From Pseudoalteromonas sp. XI10 (lineage in GTDB: Bacteria; Pseudomonadota; Gammaproteobacteria; Enterobacterales; Alteromonadaceae), in contig NZ_LOPY01000021.1 of assembly GCF_001469895.1 (NCBI RefSeq), positions 124,001 to 188,000 of the forward strand: a stretch of 64,000 nt of DNA, in the 5' to 3' direction. Numbering within the stretch: the first letter of the stretch is position 1; each line of letters opens with the position of its first letter. Positions 33,460 through 42,369 of this stretch are shown one piece after another. The translations under genes and the position numbers were made by a program. The notes beneath the pieces were generated by a model. That model searched no databases. It had not been told where the DNA came from and saw only the letters and a list, made by a program, of their open reading frames with translations.

Positions 33460-34458
33460 TTAAAGCTTAACCAGCATTTTTCCTTTATTTTTACCTTCGA
33501 ACAGGCCAAGAAATGCATCTACGGCATTTTCGATGCCATGGTATACCGTTTCTTCAGATTTAATTTTACCTTCGCCGATCCACGCGCCCATTTGTTCAAT
33601 AAACTTAGGGAACTGATCAAAGTAATCAATCACGATAAAGCCTTGCATGGTGAGCTTTTTCGAGTTGATATAAAAGAGGTTGCTTGGCCCTGGCTGTGCA
33701 GTGTCGTTATTGTAACCTGAGATCATGCCACATACAGGAATACGGCCGTAATCGTTCATTACATTGAGCGCTGCTTCAAGGTGATCGCCACCTACGTTTT
33801 CAAAGTACACATCAATGCCTTGTGGTGCAGCTTGTTCAAGAGCTTCTGTTAGGTTTGCTACCGTTTTGTAGTTAATTACGGCATCAACACCCAACTCTTT
33901 AACCATTTGTGCTTTTTCGTCAGAGCCAACCGAAGCAATCACTTTACAGCCTTTTAGCTTAGCAATTTGGCAAACAACGCTACCTACAGCGCCTGATGCA
34001 GCTGAAACAAACACGGTATCGGTTTCTTTTAGGCTAATTACCTTTGTTAAACCTGCCCATGCAGTTAGCCCAGTCATGCCCATAGTACTTAAAAATAGTT
34101 GGTCTGGTAGTGGCACGTTAGGTAGTAACGTTAAGTCGCTGCCATCACTAATGTGCATGGTACGCCAGCCGCTAATATGGCTTACTTTGCTCCCTACAGG
34201 AAAATCATCATTGCGTGATTCAATCACTTCGCCGATAGCACCGGCTTCCATCACTTCGTTTAAGTTAAATGGCGCGATATATGATTTACGATCAATCATG
34301 CGCGGGCGCATGTAAGGGTCAACTGACATCCAGGTATTTTTAATTAACACTTCGCCGTCGTTCAAATCAGGAAGTGTTACGTCAACCTGCGCAAAATTAG
34401 CCTGTGTTGGTACACCCGTTGGGCGTGAAACTAAATGAATTTGTTGACTTGTCGCCAT
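33460..34458 (-). CDS. NADP-dependent medium-chain reductase (CurA/leukotriene B4 dehydrogenase type)
   Basis: 332 residues, with no zinc-binding cysteines. The N-terminal motif TWMSVDPYMRPRM and the nucleotide site VSAASGAVGSVVCQIAKLKG (AxxGxxG) are those of the MDR double-bond reductases such as YncB/CurA. These reduce alpha,beta-unsaturated ketones and aldehydes with NADPH. It is divergent from a MarR gene; two copies of the same palindrome lie in the shared 181-base gap, so MarR repression is probable. Confidence 0.9.
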   Translation of the reverse strand: MATSQQIHLVSRPTGVPTQANFAQVDVTLPDLNDGEVLIKNTWMSVDPYMRPRMIDRKSYIAPFNLNEVMEAGAIGEVIESRNDDFPVGSKVSHISGWRTMHISDGSDLTLLPNVPLPDQLFLSTMGMTGLTAWAGLTKVISLKETDTVFVSAASGAVGSVVCQIAKLKGCKVIASVGSDEKAQMVKELGVDAVINYKTVANLTEALEQAAPQGIDVYFENVGGDHLEAALNVMNDYGRIPVCGMISGYNNDTAQPGPSNLFYINSKKLTMQGFIVIDYFDQFPKFIEQMGAWIGEGKIKSEETVYHGIENAVDAFLGLFEGKNKGKMLVKL

Positions 34459-34508
34459 ATAAACCTCGGATCTGCTAGATTAGAATCAATTAATGAGTTG
34501 CACAAAAC

Positions 34509-34524
34509 ATTTGTGCGCAAACTA
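34509..34524. promoter_or_regulatory. MarR-type operator, copy 1
   Basis: ATTTGTGCGCAAACTA, nearly palindromic around GCGC. It shares 15 of 16 bases with the copy at 34580-34595 and lies 51 bases upstream of the reductase start. Confidence 0.65.
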
Positions 34525-34579
34525 TTTGCGATCAATTTAATGATCTTTACTATAAAAGGCAATAGATCGTCGGAAAATA

Positions 34580-34595
34580 ATTTGCGCGCAAACTA
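34580..34595. promoter_or_regulatory. MarR-type operator, copy 2
   Basis: ATTTGCGCGCAAACTA contains the perfect palindrome TTTGCGCGCAAA. It lies 45 bases before the MarR start, and the centres of the two copies are 71 bases apart. The two copies suit autorepression of marR and repression of the reductase by one factor. Confidence 0.65.
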
Positions 34596-34639
34596 AATTA
34601 AGGCAATAATACGGCTGTATCTCAGTTTAGGGTAGCAGC

Positions 34640-35080
34640 ATGAGCAACAACTTATCAGACAATGTATGTTTCACTTTATACAGTGCAACAAATGCGTTGA
34701 TCAGAGCGTTTCGACCAATCCTCGAAGCTTATGACTTAACCTATCCGCAATATATTGTGATGCATTCGCTTTGGTATAATAACCAAGTGAGTTTAAAAGC
34801 GCTTTCTCATGACACGCATCTCGACTCTGGCACCTTAACACCGATAGTTAAACGCCTAGAAACAAAAGGTTTATTGACTCGTCAGGTATCAAATGAAGAT
34901 GAGCGTAAAAAAGTAATTTCGTTAACAGAGCAGGGCATGCAACTTAAAATTGATGCTGAAGAATTAACGGCTAAGTTAATGGCGCGCTCAAATATGAGTT
35001 CGGAGCGAATTGAGTTATTACGCGAGTTAACCCTTGAGCTGCATACTGACCTAACAAAAACGGACCTTACAAAAGGCTAA
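34640..35080 (+). CDS. MarR-family transcriptional regulator
   Basis: 146 residues. The winged helix covers residues 30-100: YPQYIVMHSLWYNNQVSLKA, then LDSGTLTPIVKRLETKGLLT and a wing with NEDERKKVISLTEQG. There is no conserved OhrR-type N-terminal cysteine in the FxLY position (the single Cys at residue 9 of SDNVCFTLYSATNALIRAF is close to it, so an oxidant sensor is possible). It is divergent from the MDR reductase and likely represses both genes through the paired palindromes. Confidence 0.9.
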   Translation: MSNNLSDNVCFTLYSATNALIRAFRPILEAYDLTYPQYIVMHSLWYNNQVSLKALSHDTHLDSGTLTPIVKRLETKGLLTRQVSNEDERKKVISLTEQGMQLKIDAEELTAKLMARSNMSSERIELLRELTLELHTDLTKTDLTKG

Positions 35081-35457
35081 TCTTCTAATAAACACACTAA
35101 AGTGCCTTCAATAGCGCGAACATACGCATAATGCTGGGCGTCTTTTTTAGTTGGCGGGCACAATGGCTCAGCACCAGCAAGTACAGCTTTATCGTAACTT
35201 TCGACTAAATTATGGCAACTGAATCTTAGCTCAAAACCAAGTGCAGGCTGCTTAGGATGGGCACGAATATAGCCTTGCTTGAAGTATGATTGCGCATGCG
35301 GGTGGGTTGCAAAAGCAAGCTTAACAGACCCAGTAACAAGTTCACCGTACTCGGCATCGTCACTGATATGGTTGGTATTTAAACCAAATGCTTGATAGTA
35401 AAAGTCGAGTACTTCTTCTACGTTATCGACGTAAATAACCTGACTTAAAAATGCCAT
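35077..35457 (-). CDS. VOC family protein
   Basis: 126 residues. VIYVDNVEEVLDFYYQAFGL opens the fold and ALGFELRFSCHNLVESYDKA begins the second module, ending in EGTLVCLLED with the terminal Glu. The fold is glyoxalase-like but the substrate is unknown. Its stop overlaps the stop of the convergent marR gene. RBS lies in AATAAATGAAC upstream and is weak. Confidence 0.8.
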   Translation of the reverse strand: MAFLSQVIYVDNVEEVLDFYYQAFGLNTNHISDDAEYGELVTGSVKLAFATHPHAQSYFKQGYIRAHPKQPALGFELRFSCHNLVESYDKAVLAGAEPLCPPTKKDAQHYAYVRAIEGTLVCLLED

Positions 35458-35510
35458 TTATGCTGCTCTATTTATTGTTCATTTATTAAATAAAGCATAG
35501 TTTTAGCAAT

Positions 35511-35547
35511 AAAAAAACCTTGTAAGTTATACTTACAAGGTTTTTTT
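35511..35547. terminator. Bidirectional terminator after der
   Basis: 17-bp inverted repeat including A7/T7 flanks around CCTTGTAAGT / ACTTACAAGG with a 3-base loop. It closes the ndk-to-der region read leftward. Confidence 0.9.
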
Positions 35548-35570
35548 AATACTTAATGCTTACGTAGAAA

Positions 35571-37040
35571 TTACGACTTGTTGCGGTTCTCTTTCGCAAA
35601 TGCACGAATTTTACGTTTTTGCGATAAAGTCACCTTATTGGTGCGACCTGCGTATGGGTTATCGCCTTCTCTAAATTCAATTTTGATTGGCGTACCCATA
35701 ATACCTAATGCTTTACGGTAGTAGTTCATTAGGTAGCGTTTGTAGCTATCTGGTAAGTCGTGAACTTGGTTACCGTGGATCACGATACGTGGTGGGTTAT
35801 AACCACCTGCGTGAGCATATTTAAGTTTCACACGACGACCACGAACAAGTGGCGGTTGGTGGTCAGCTTGTGCCATATCCATAATACGACGCAGCATCGC
35901 TGTGCTAATACGCTTAGTTGCTGACTCGTATGCTTCGTCTACCGACTCAAATAAGTGACCCACACCTGTGCCATGTAAAGCAGAGATAAAGTGTAAACGT
36001 GCGAAATCAATGAAACCTAAACGACGGTCAAGCTCTGACTTAATACGTTCTTTAACGTAATCATCAAGGCCGTCCCATTTGTTAACAGCAACAACCAATG
36101 AACGACCTGCGTTTAAGGCAAAACCAAGTAAGCTTAAGTCTTGATCAGAAATACCTTCGCGAGCATCAACTACTAGCAATACAACGTTAGCGTCTTCAAT
36201 TGCTTTAAGGGTTTTGATCACTGAGAATTTTTCTACAACATCGCTTACTTTCTTACGCTTACGAACACCTGCGGTATCAATAAGAATGTACTCTTTGTCG
36301 TTACGTGTCATTGGAATATAGATAGAATCACGGGTTGTACCCGGCATATCGTAAACGATTACACGTTCTTCACCTAAGATACGGTTGGTAAGTGTTGACT
36401 TACCAACGTTAGGGCGACCGATAATAGCAAGTTTTACAGGCTTATCTGCAAAGGCTTGCTGGTTGTCTTCGCCTTCTTCATCTTCGCTGTAAAGATCAAT
36501 CAATTCGTCATCACTTTCTTCAAGCTCTTCAACTTCGCCTGCAATTTCTGCAATAACTGGCTGTAAGGTTGTTTCAAGTAGCTGCGTGATACCACGGCCG
36601 TGAGCCGCAGCAATGTGATGTACGTCGCCTAAGCTTAACTGGTAGAACTCAGCACAGTATGAGTCTGCATCAATACCATCGACTTTGTTTGCCACAACAA
36701 AACATTTCTTTTGTTGTTTACGAAGGTGGTTAGCAATCGCTTGGTCAGCGGCAGTCATACCTGCGCGGGCATCAACTAAAAATAGCACGATATCGGCTTC
36801 TTCAATCGCTAGTAGCGATTGCTCAGCCATTTCGGTTTCGATACCATGCTCAGAACCGTCAATACCACCCGTGTCTACCACGATAAATTCATAGCCATCG
36901 TAATCAGCTTGGCCATATTTTCTATCTCGTGTTAAGCCTGGAAAGTCGGCTACGAGGGCGTCACGAGTACGTGTTAAACGGTTAAATAATGTGGATTTGC
37001 CCACATTGGGTCGCCCAACAAGAGCGATCACGGGAAGCAT
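35571..37040 (-). CDS. der: Ribosome assembly GTPase Der (EngA)
   Basis: 489 residues with two tandem GTPase domains: first G1 [15 protein letters not shown] at residues 8-22 and second G1 [15 protein letters not shown] at about 213. The G3 motifs are DTGG and DTAG, and the G4 motifs are NKVDG and NKWDG. An acidic linker separates the domains, and a KH-like C-terminal domain ends in basic residues. It is essential for 50S assembly. It is the last gene of the conserved hisS-yfgM-bamB-der order; a hairpin lies in the 75-base gap after bamB. Confidence 0.97.
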   Translation of the reverse strand: MLPVIALVGRPNVGKSTLFNRLTRTRDALVADFPGLTRDRKYGQADYDGYEFIVVDTGGIDGSEHGIETEMAEQSLLAIEEADIVLFLVDARAGMTAADQAIANHLRKQQKKCFVVANKVDGIDADSYCAEFYQLSLGDVHHIAAAHGRGITQLLETTLQPVIAEIAGEVEELEESDDELIDLYSEDEEGEDNQQAFADKPVKLAIIGRPNVGKSTLTNRILGEERVIVYDMPGTTRDSIYIPMTRNDKEYILIDTAGVRKRKKVSDVVEKFSVIKTLKAIEDANVVLLVVDAREGISDQDLSLLGFALNAGRSLVVAVNKWDGLDDYVKERIKSELDRRLGFIDFARLHFISALHGTGVGHLFESVDEAYESATKRISTAMLRRIMDMAQADHQPPLVRGRRVKLKYAHAGGYNPPRIVIHGNQVHDLPDSYKRYLMNYYRKALGIMGTPIKIEFREGDNPYAGRTNKVTLSQKRKIRAFAKENRNKS

Positions 37041-37065
37041 AAACTACCTCTTAAAAAAACAACAA

Positions 37066-37088
37066 AAGGCTTCGCCAAGCGAAGCCTT
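37066..37088 (-). terminator. Hairpin between bamB and der
   Basis: 10-bp stem AAGGCTTCGC / GCGAAGCCTT with a 3-base loop. Read leftward it is followed by TTTGTTGTTTTTTT, so it may partly terminate transcription before der (attenuation). Confidence 0.6.
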
Positions 37089-37115
37089 AGAAAAATAACG
37101 TTTACTATTAGTAAG

Positions 37116-38294
37116 TTAGTTTGGAATTTTAACCGCGCTAACTTCACCATCTCGGGTGTATAAAATTAACTTGTCACCGGCAACAACTGGCTCAATAAAG
37201 AAACCTGAGCTGTCAAAGTCTTCGCGCGATACAAGCTCGCCCGTTTCTTTGTCTAACCAGTGTAGGTTACCTTCTTGGTCACCTAGTGCTAAATATTTAC
37301 CAGCCACAGTTGGGCCTGTTAAGTACCAGCCGCGTAGTGCCGGTTGGCTCCAACGCTCAATACCTGATGTTTTATCTAGACCGTAAACAACACCATCGCT
37401 ATCAACAACATAGATAGATTGGCTATCCATTGATAAATCACGGTAGCTGCTGTACTCACGTTTCCAAACAACATTACCAGAACGAATATCAACGGCTGCT
37501 AAGTTACCATTATAGGCGATTGCATAAGCATATGGACCGCTAATTAATGCTTGTGTATCTACATCAACCAAACGTTCAAACTCAGACGCACCTTTTGGAG
37601 AAGCAATTTCAGCACTCCACGCAGAGTAACCATTTTCAGAAATTAATACGCTTAATTTACCTGTTTCAAGACCTAGTAATACACCACCGTTGGCTACAGT
37701 AGGTGAACTTTGACCACGTAACGTTAGTGGTGGCACTTCTTGTTCAAAGCTCCAACGCTCTTCACCTGTATCTGGGTGTACAGCTAATAATTTACCTGAG
37801 CCTAGGTTTACAAAAATTAGGCCGTCGCCTGCAGCTGGTTTAGAAAGTACTTCGCCTGGCATCGTTTTACGCCAAACGATTTCACCTGTTTCACGGTCAA
37901 GAGCAGTTAAGTAACCATGCTCAGAACCAACGAAAATTTTGCCGTAAGCTTGTAAAATACCGCCTGATAGCTTGGCACTTTCTGTGGTTTCCCAAGGCCA
38001 GAAGGCTGGGTTTTCACGCACATCGGTTTGCCATAGCGTATCGCCATTTTCAAGCGATAGGGCTTCAACTTCACCTTCGCGGTTTGCTACATACACAACA
38101 TCGTTATGAATAGCCGGTGTTAAGCGCGAGAAATAGTGCTGAACACCATCACCGATTGATTCTTGCCAAACCACTTCTGTCTCAAATTGATTAACAATTT
38201 CAGGCAATACCAGTTCTTCTTCGTCATCACTTGACGAACACCCAGTCAGGGTTGCGATACACAGAGCAAGTGTTGCCGCTGTTAACTTCTTCAT
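37116..38294 (-). CDS. bamB: Outer membrane assembly lipoprotein BamB
   Basis: 392 residues. The lipobox LTGC at residues 16-19 anchors it to the outer membrane. The rest is an eight-bladed PQQ-type beta-propeller with repeated GDTLWQTDV, TGEIVWRKTM and TGEERWSFE blade motifs. It is the accessory scaffold of the BAM complex that inserts outer-membrane barrels. It follows yfgM by 9 bases in the same operon. Confidence 0.96.
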   Translation of the reverse strand: MKKLTAATLALCIATLTGCSSSDDEEELVLPEIVNQFETEVVWQESIGDGVQHYFSRLTPAIHNDVVYVANREGEVEALSLENGDTLWQTDVRENPAFWPWETTESAKLSGGILQAYGKIFVGSEHGYLTALDRETGEIVWRKTMPGEVLSKPAAGDGLIFVNLGSGKLLAVHPDTGEERWSFEQEVPPLTLRGQSSPTVANGGVLLGLETGKLSVLISENGYSAWSAEIASPKGASEFERLVDVDTQALISGPYAYAIAYNGNLAAVDIRSGNVVWKREYSSYRDLSMDSQSIYVVDSDGVVYGLDKTSGIERWSQPALRGWYLTGPTVAGKYLALGDQEGNLHWLDKETGELVSREDFDSSGFFIEPVVAGDKLILYTRDGEVSAVKIPN

Positions 38295-38303
38295 CTTAAC
38301 CCC

Positions 38304-38924
38304 TTACGCCGCTGGGCTAGTTTGTGCTAAGTCATCAAGTTTAATTTGTAATAACGGATTGTTTTCAAGGCCGCCATTATCAGCAGCAGCTTGGTATTGG
38401 CTGCGAGCTTGGTCTTTGTCGCCTTGTGCAGCATAAACATCGCCTTTTAATTCAGCGACTGCAGCAGCAAATGATGCTGGAAGCTGGGCGTTTAGCGTTG
38501 TTAACGCTTGCTCATATTGCTTTTGTGCAAGGTGAACACGAGCAAGGCGCGTTGTTGCCGTTGCTTTAAGCTCAGGGTTTTGCTCGTTGGTGATGATCCA
38601 GTTAAGCTTTTCGCTTGCTGCATCAAGGTCATTCTTTTCAACGGCTTCTTTCGCTGCTACAAATGCTGTTAGCGTGCTGTAGCTTGACTCGCCATTGTCT
38701 TTAATAAACGTATCCGCTTTTTCTAGCACGGCACCGCTTTCAACAAGTTGTGTGAAAGAGTCAGATGCTTTCTCAGCTGTGGTGATTTGGTTTTGGTTAT
38801 AAGCTTTCCAACCATATAAACCACCTAAACCTGCAACAATACCAATTGCAAGTGCTAAACCATTTTCACGGAAAAAGCGTTTGATCGCTTCTTCTTGTTG
38901 TTCTTCTGTTGAATAAATTTCCAT
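38304..38924 (-). CDS. yfgM: YfgM family TPR protein
   Basis: 206 residues. A short cytoplasmic start (YSTEEQQEEAIKRFFRENG) precedes one membrane helix (LALAIGIVAGLGGLYGW) and a periplasmic tetratricopeptide domain. In E. coli YfgM works with PpiD at the SecYEG translocon. Its position between hisS and bamB is conserved across gammaproteobacteria. Confidence 0.93.
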   Translation of the reverse strand: MEIYSTEEQQEEAIKRFFRENGLALAIGIVAGLGGLYGWKAYNQNQITTAEKASDSFTQLVESGAVLEKADTFIKDNGESSYSTLTAFVAAKEAVEKNDLDAASEKLNWIITNEQNPELKATATTRLARVHLAQKQYEQALTTLNAQLPASFAAAVAELKGDVYAAQGDKDQARSQYQAAADNGGLENNPLLQIKLDDLAQTSPAA

Positions 38925-38948
38925 GCTTACCTCTGTTGCTAACTGGGC

Positions 38949-40223
38949 TTAAATAAGCTCAGCTAATAGCGTTTTCGCTTCTTCTAATTTTAAGGTGACT
39001 TGTTCTTTACGCTCACGTAAGTACTTAATAGTCACAACGCCTTGTTCTAATTCATCTTCGCCGATAATAACCGCGACTAGAGCATCGCTTTTATCTGCGC
39101 GTTTTAATTGCTTTTTAAAGTTGCCACCGCCTGCGTGCACCATAACACGTAGACCTGCAACATCTTTACGTAATTGAGCGGCAATGATAGGCGCTTGAAT
39201 GCTGGCTTTATCGCCCATGGCTGCCAAATATACATCAGCACTACGGCGGATGTCACCTACACTTTCTAGTGCTTGAAGTAATAACACTAAACGCTCAAGA
39301 CCCATTGCAAAACCTACCGCTGGTGTTGCTTTACCGCCTAGTTGTTCAACTAGACCATCGTAACGACCACCGGCACAAACGGTTCCTTGTGCGCCTAGGC
39401 TATCGGTTACCCACTCAAAAACGGTGCGGTTATAATAGTCAAGGCCACGTACAAGCTTTTCATTTACCGTGTATTCGACGCCTGCAGCGTCTAAACGTTC
39501 ACATAAATTTTCAAAATGTTCTTTTGATTCAGCGTCTAAGTGCTCAGATAGTTTAGGCGCATCAGTTAAAATAGCTTGTACATCAGGGTTTTTGCTATCT
39601 AACACACGTAAAGGATTAGTGTGCATACGACGCTTAGAGTCTTCATCAAGTACATCGACGTGTTGCTCTAAGTAAGCAACAAGTGCATCACGGTAATCTG
39701 CACGTGCTTCATTTGAACCTAATGAGTTAAGCTCAAGACGAACGTGTTCACTGATACCAAACTCTTTCCATAATTGGGCTGTCAGCAAAATAACTTCAGC
39801 ATCAATATCGGCAGTGGCAATGCCGAATGTTTCTAAACCAAATTGGTGGAATTGACGGTAACGGCCTTTTTGCGGACGCTCGTGACGGAACATCGGGCCC
39901 ATGTACCATAAACGTTGTTCTTGGTTATACAGTAAACCGTTTTGATTACCTGCACGCACACACACTGCCGTACCTTCAGGGCGAAGAGTTAAGTTATCGC
40001 CATTACGGTCTGCAAAGGTGTACATTTCTTTTTCTACGATATCGGTTACTTCACCGATAGAGCGCTTGAATAGGTCGGTTGATTCAACAATTGGAAAACG
40101 AATTTCTTGATAACCAAACGATGAAACTGTTTCACGTAAAATGTCTTCTACTTTCTGCCAAATTTGCGTATCGCCTGGCAGACAATCGTTCATACCACGA
40201 ACTGCCTGAATTTGTTTTGCCAC
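38949..40223 (-). CDS. hisS: Histidyl-tRNA synthetase
   Basis: 424 residues, normal length for the class II enzyme. Motif 2 [21 protein letters not shown] is split here as [18 protein letters not shown], the histidine motif is [15 protein letters not shown], and motif 3 lies in [14 protein letters not shown]. An anticodon-binding domain completes the C-terminus. It charges tRNA-His. It opens the hisS-yfgM-bamB-der run after a 134-base gap from ispG. Confidence 0.97.
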   Translation of the reverse strand: MAKQIQAVRGMNDCLPGDTQIWQKVEDILRETVSSFGYQEIRFPIVESTDLFKRSIGEVTDIVEKEMYTFADRNGDNLTLRPEGTAVCVRAGNQNGLLYNQEQRLWYMGPMFRHERPQKGRYRQFHQFGLETFGIATADIDAEVILLTAQLWKEFGISEHVRLELNSLGSNEARADYRDALVAYLEQHVDVLDEDSKRRMHTNPLRVLDSKNPDVQAILTDAPKLSEHLDAESKEHFENLCERLDAAGVEYTVNEKLVRGLDYYNRTVFEWVTDSLGAQGTVCAGGRYDGLVEQLGGKATPAVGFAMGLERLVLLLQALESVGDIRRSADVYLAAMGDKASIQAPIIAAQLRKDVAGLRVMVHAGGGNFKKQLKRADKSDALVAVIIGEDELEQGVVTIKYLRERKEQVTLKLEEAKTLLAELI

Positions 40224-40323
40224 TGATAAATCCTAAATACTGTACTTGCGCTGAAAAAAATCGCGCCTCAAGAAAAACTAAAAAATTGACCCGTCATTAT
40301 ACCGTCTAAGCGGTAAAGGTAAA

Positions 40324-40345
40324 CGGCAAACCCAAGGGTTTGCCG
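40324..40345. terminator. Hairpin between ispG and hisS
   Basis: Perfect stem CGGCAAACC / GGTTTGCCG with a short loop, immediately after ispG read leftward. There is no T-run, so it is a pause or mRNA-stabilising hairpin rather than a proven terminator. Confidence 0.45.
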
Positions 40346-40357
40346 AGTATATGCGAA

Positions 40358-41476
40358 TTATTCAACGATTTTGATGTCGATTGGCGTTTCTTTCTCTTTT
40401 TTAGCGATAAAGTCACGCACATAGCCCTCAAGTTGGTCGACAATGTTATCGTTATCGATACGTGCTTTTTGGCGCTCACCATTGATGTATAAGCCAGAGC
40501 GACGGTTGGCACCAGCAAGGCCGATATCACTAACCAGCGCTTCGCCAGGACCATTTACCACACAACCAATTACCGACACTGACATAGGCTCAACCACGTC
40601 TTCAAGGCGCTCTTCAAGTTGGTTCATGGTGCTTACCACATCAAACTCTTGGCGTGAGCAGCTCGGGCAAGCAATAAAGTTAATGCCGCGTGAGCGAATG
40701 CGTAATGATTTTAAAATATCAAAACCCACTTTGATCTCTTGTACCGGATCGGCAGCAAGTGATACGCGTAATGTATCACCAATGCCTTCAGCAAGTAACA
40801 TACCTAAGCCAACAGCTGATTTAACCGAACCTGAGCGCATACCGCCTGCTTCGGTAATACCTAAATGCAGTGGCTGGTCGATTTCTTTGGCAAGTAAACG
40901 ATATGCACCAACCGCTAAAAATACATCTGACGCTTTAACGGATACTTTGAACTGGTCAAAGTCTAAACGTTGTAAGATCTCAACGTGGCGCATAGCTGAT
41001 TCAAGCAGTGCTTCTGGTGTTGGTTCGCCGTATTTTTCTTGTAAATCGCGCTCTAATGAACCGCCATTAACACCAATACGAATCGGAATGTTATGCTCAC
41101 GTGCAGAGTCTACAACGGCACGAATACGCTCTTCGCTACCAATATTACCCGGGTTAATACGTAAACAATCTGCACCATACTGAGCCACTTTTAATGCAAT
41201 ACGGTAATCAAAGTGAATATCTGTTACCAGCGGGATAGTGACTTGTTCTTTAATGCTTTTAAATGCTTCAGCTGCTTCCATAGTTGGTACAGACACACGC
41301 ACAATATCGGCGCCGGCATCTTGAATGGCTTGAATTTGTGCAACCGTTGCATCGATATCTAGGGTGTTGGTGTTAGTCATCGACTGAACGGCAATTGGCG
41401 CACCATCACCAATTGGCACGTTACCTACGTTAATACGGGTCGATTTTCTGCGTTTAATAGGAGATTCTGAAAACAT
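40358..41476 (-). CDS. ispG: 4-hydroxy-3-methylbut-2-enyl diphosphate synthase IspG
   Basis: 372 residues. The N-terminal barrel ([20 protein letters not shown]) is followed by the iron-sulfur domain with [10 protein letters not shown] and [10 protein letters not shown], which give the three cluster cysteines. It carries out the penultimate step of the MEP isoprenoid pathway. It starts five bases after rodZ, the usual gammaproteobacterial arrangement. Confidence 0.97.
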   Translation of the reverse strand: MFSESPIKRRKSTRINVGNVPIGDGAPIAVQSMTNTNTLDIDATVAQIQAIQDAGADIVRVSVPTMEAAEAFKSIKEQVTIPLVTDIHFDYRIALKVAQYGADCLRINPGNIGSEERIRAVVDSAREHNIPIRIGVNGGSLERDLQEKYGEPTPEALLESAMRHVEILQRLDFDQFKVSVKASDVFLAVGAYRLLAKEIDQPLHLGITEAGGMRSGSVKSAVGLGMLLAEGIGDTLRVSLAADPVQEIKVGFDILKSLRIRSRGINFIACPSCSRQEFDVVSTMNQLEERLEDVVEPMSVSVIGCVVNGPGEALVSDIGLAGANRRSGLYINGERQKARIDNDNIVDQLEGYVRDFIAKKEKETPIDIKIVE

Positions 41477-41481
41477 TGCGG

Positions 41482-42369
41482 TTACTCTGATAACGGTAAA
41501 GTAAATTTAGCTAAGCGATTTTTGGCAAAATGTGAGGTATCGACAGCTTGACCTTGAAAAGTAATATCGACTACTTGGTGTTTGCCTAGTACCACACTAA
41601 ACGGCTGTGGGCCGGTTACTGTCATAACGTAACCTGCTTTTTTAACACCAAAAGCAATACGATCGCCGTTGCCATCGTGAATTTCTACCCAGCTATCTTC
41701 ATTGAAGTGCATCACCACTTCGCTGTGCTCAGGATCTGCCTTTTCAGTTTGTGGCTGAGCAGCAGGTTGGTTTTGTGATGCAGCTTGATTTTGTGCTTCG
41801 TTGCTGGTCGTTGGCGCATCAGCTTCAGGCTGAACGATTTCTTGCTCGCCTTCAGCGAGTGGTTGAATGGTTTCTTCAGCTGGTGCTTCTACAGCTAAGT
41901 CAGGTGAAATATCACTGCTTTCGAGCTGATTTGGCATCGCAGTCGTGACCGGCTCTTCGATATTCTGGTTGCTATTTTGCCACCACCAAAACACTGACGA
42001 ACCAATGATCACCGCTAAGATAAAGTAGCTAAACAGCATTAAACGGCTGTCATGTGCTTCTTTTTCTGTGCGGCGAGAAAAGCTCTGCATTTTTGACTTT
42101 TTCTCAGGCTCAACGTGCTCAGGCAGTAATTCAAGCATGGCTTGGCTATCGATTTTAAGCTCACGGCAATAGCTTCTGATATAACCTTTTACGAAGGTCG
42201 CAGGGCCTAGTAGTTCGTGCTCGTCGTTTTCTAGTCGTTGTAACTGTAAAACTGATAACTTTAATGCACCAGCAAGTTGCTCAAGGCTCATTCCTGCGTC
42301 TTCGCGGCGCTTTTTTAGCGCTTGGCCGAGCGTTTCTTGTGGTTGTTCTAAATTGTTTTCTTCATTCAT
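41482..42369 (-). CDS. rodZ: Cell shape protein RodZ
   Basis: 295 residues. The N-terminal helix-turn-helix (residues 12-75; [20 protein letters not shown]) binds MreB. A basic juxtamembrane stretch and a single membrane helix (about 110-130; [20 protein letters not shown]) follow. Then comes a Gln/Ala/Pro-rich periplasmic linker and a DUF4115 domain ([16 protein letters not shown]). It overlaps the pilF-type gene by 4 bases. Confidence 0.95.
   Translation of the reverse strand: MNEENNLEQPQETLGQALKKRREDAGMSLEQLAGALKLSVLQLQRLENDEHELLGPATFVKGYIRSYCRELKIDSQAMLELLPEHVEPEKKSKMQSFSRRTEKEAHDSRLMLFSYFILAVIIGSSVFWWWQNSNQNIEEPVTTAMPNQLESSDISPDLAVEAPAEETIQPLAEGEQEIVQPEADAPTTSNEAQNQAASQNQPAAQPQTEKADPEHSEVVMHFNEDSWVEIHDGNGDRIAFGVKKAGYVMTVTGPQPFSVVLGKHQVVDITFQGQAVDTSHFAKNRLAKFTLPLSE

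Noticed and set aside
40443-41183. 246-codon plus-strand frame over ispG
   Set aside because: Antisense shadow of the conserved ispG gene, Ser/Arg/Pro rich and without any family signature.
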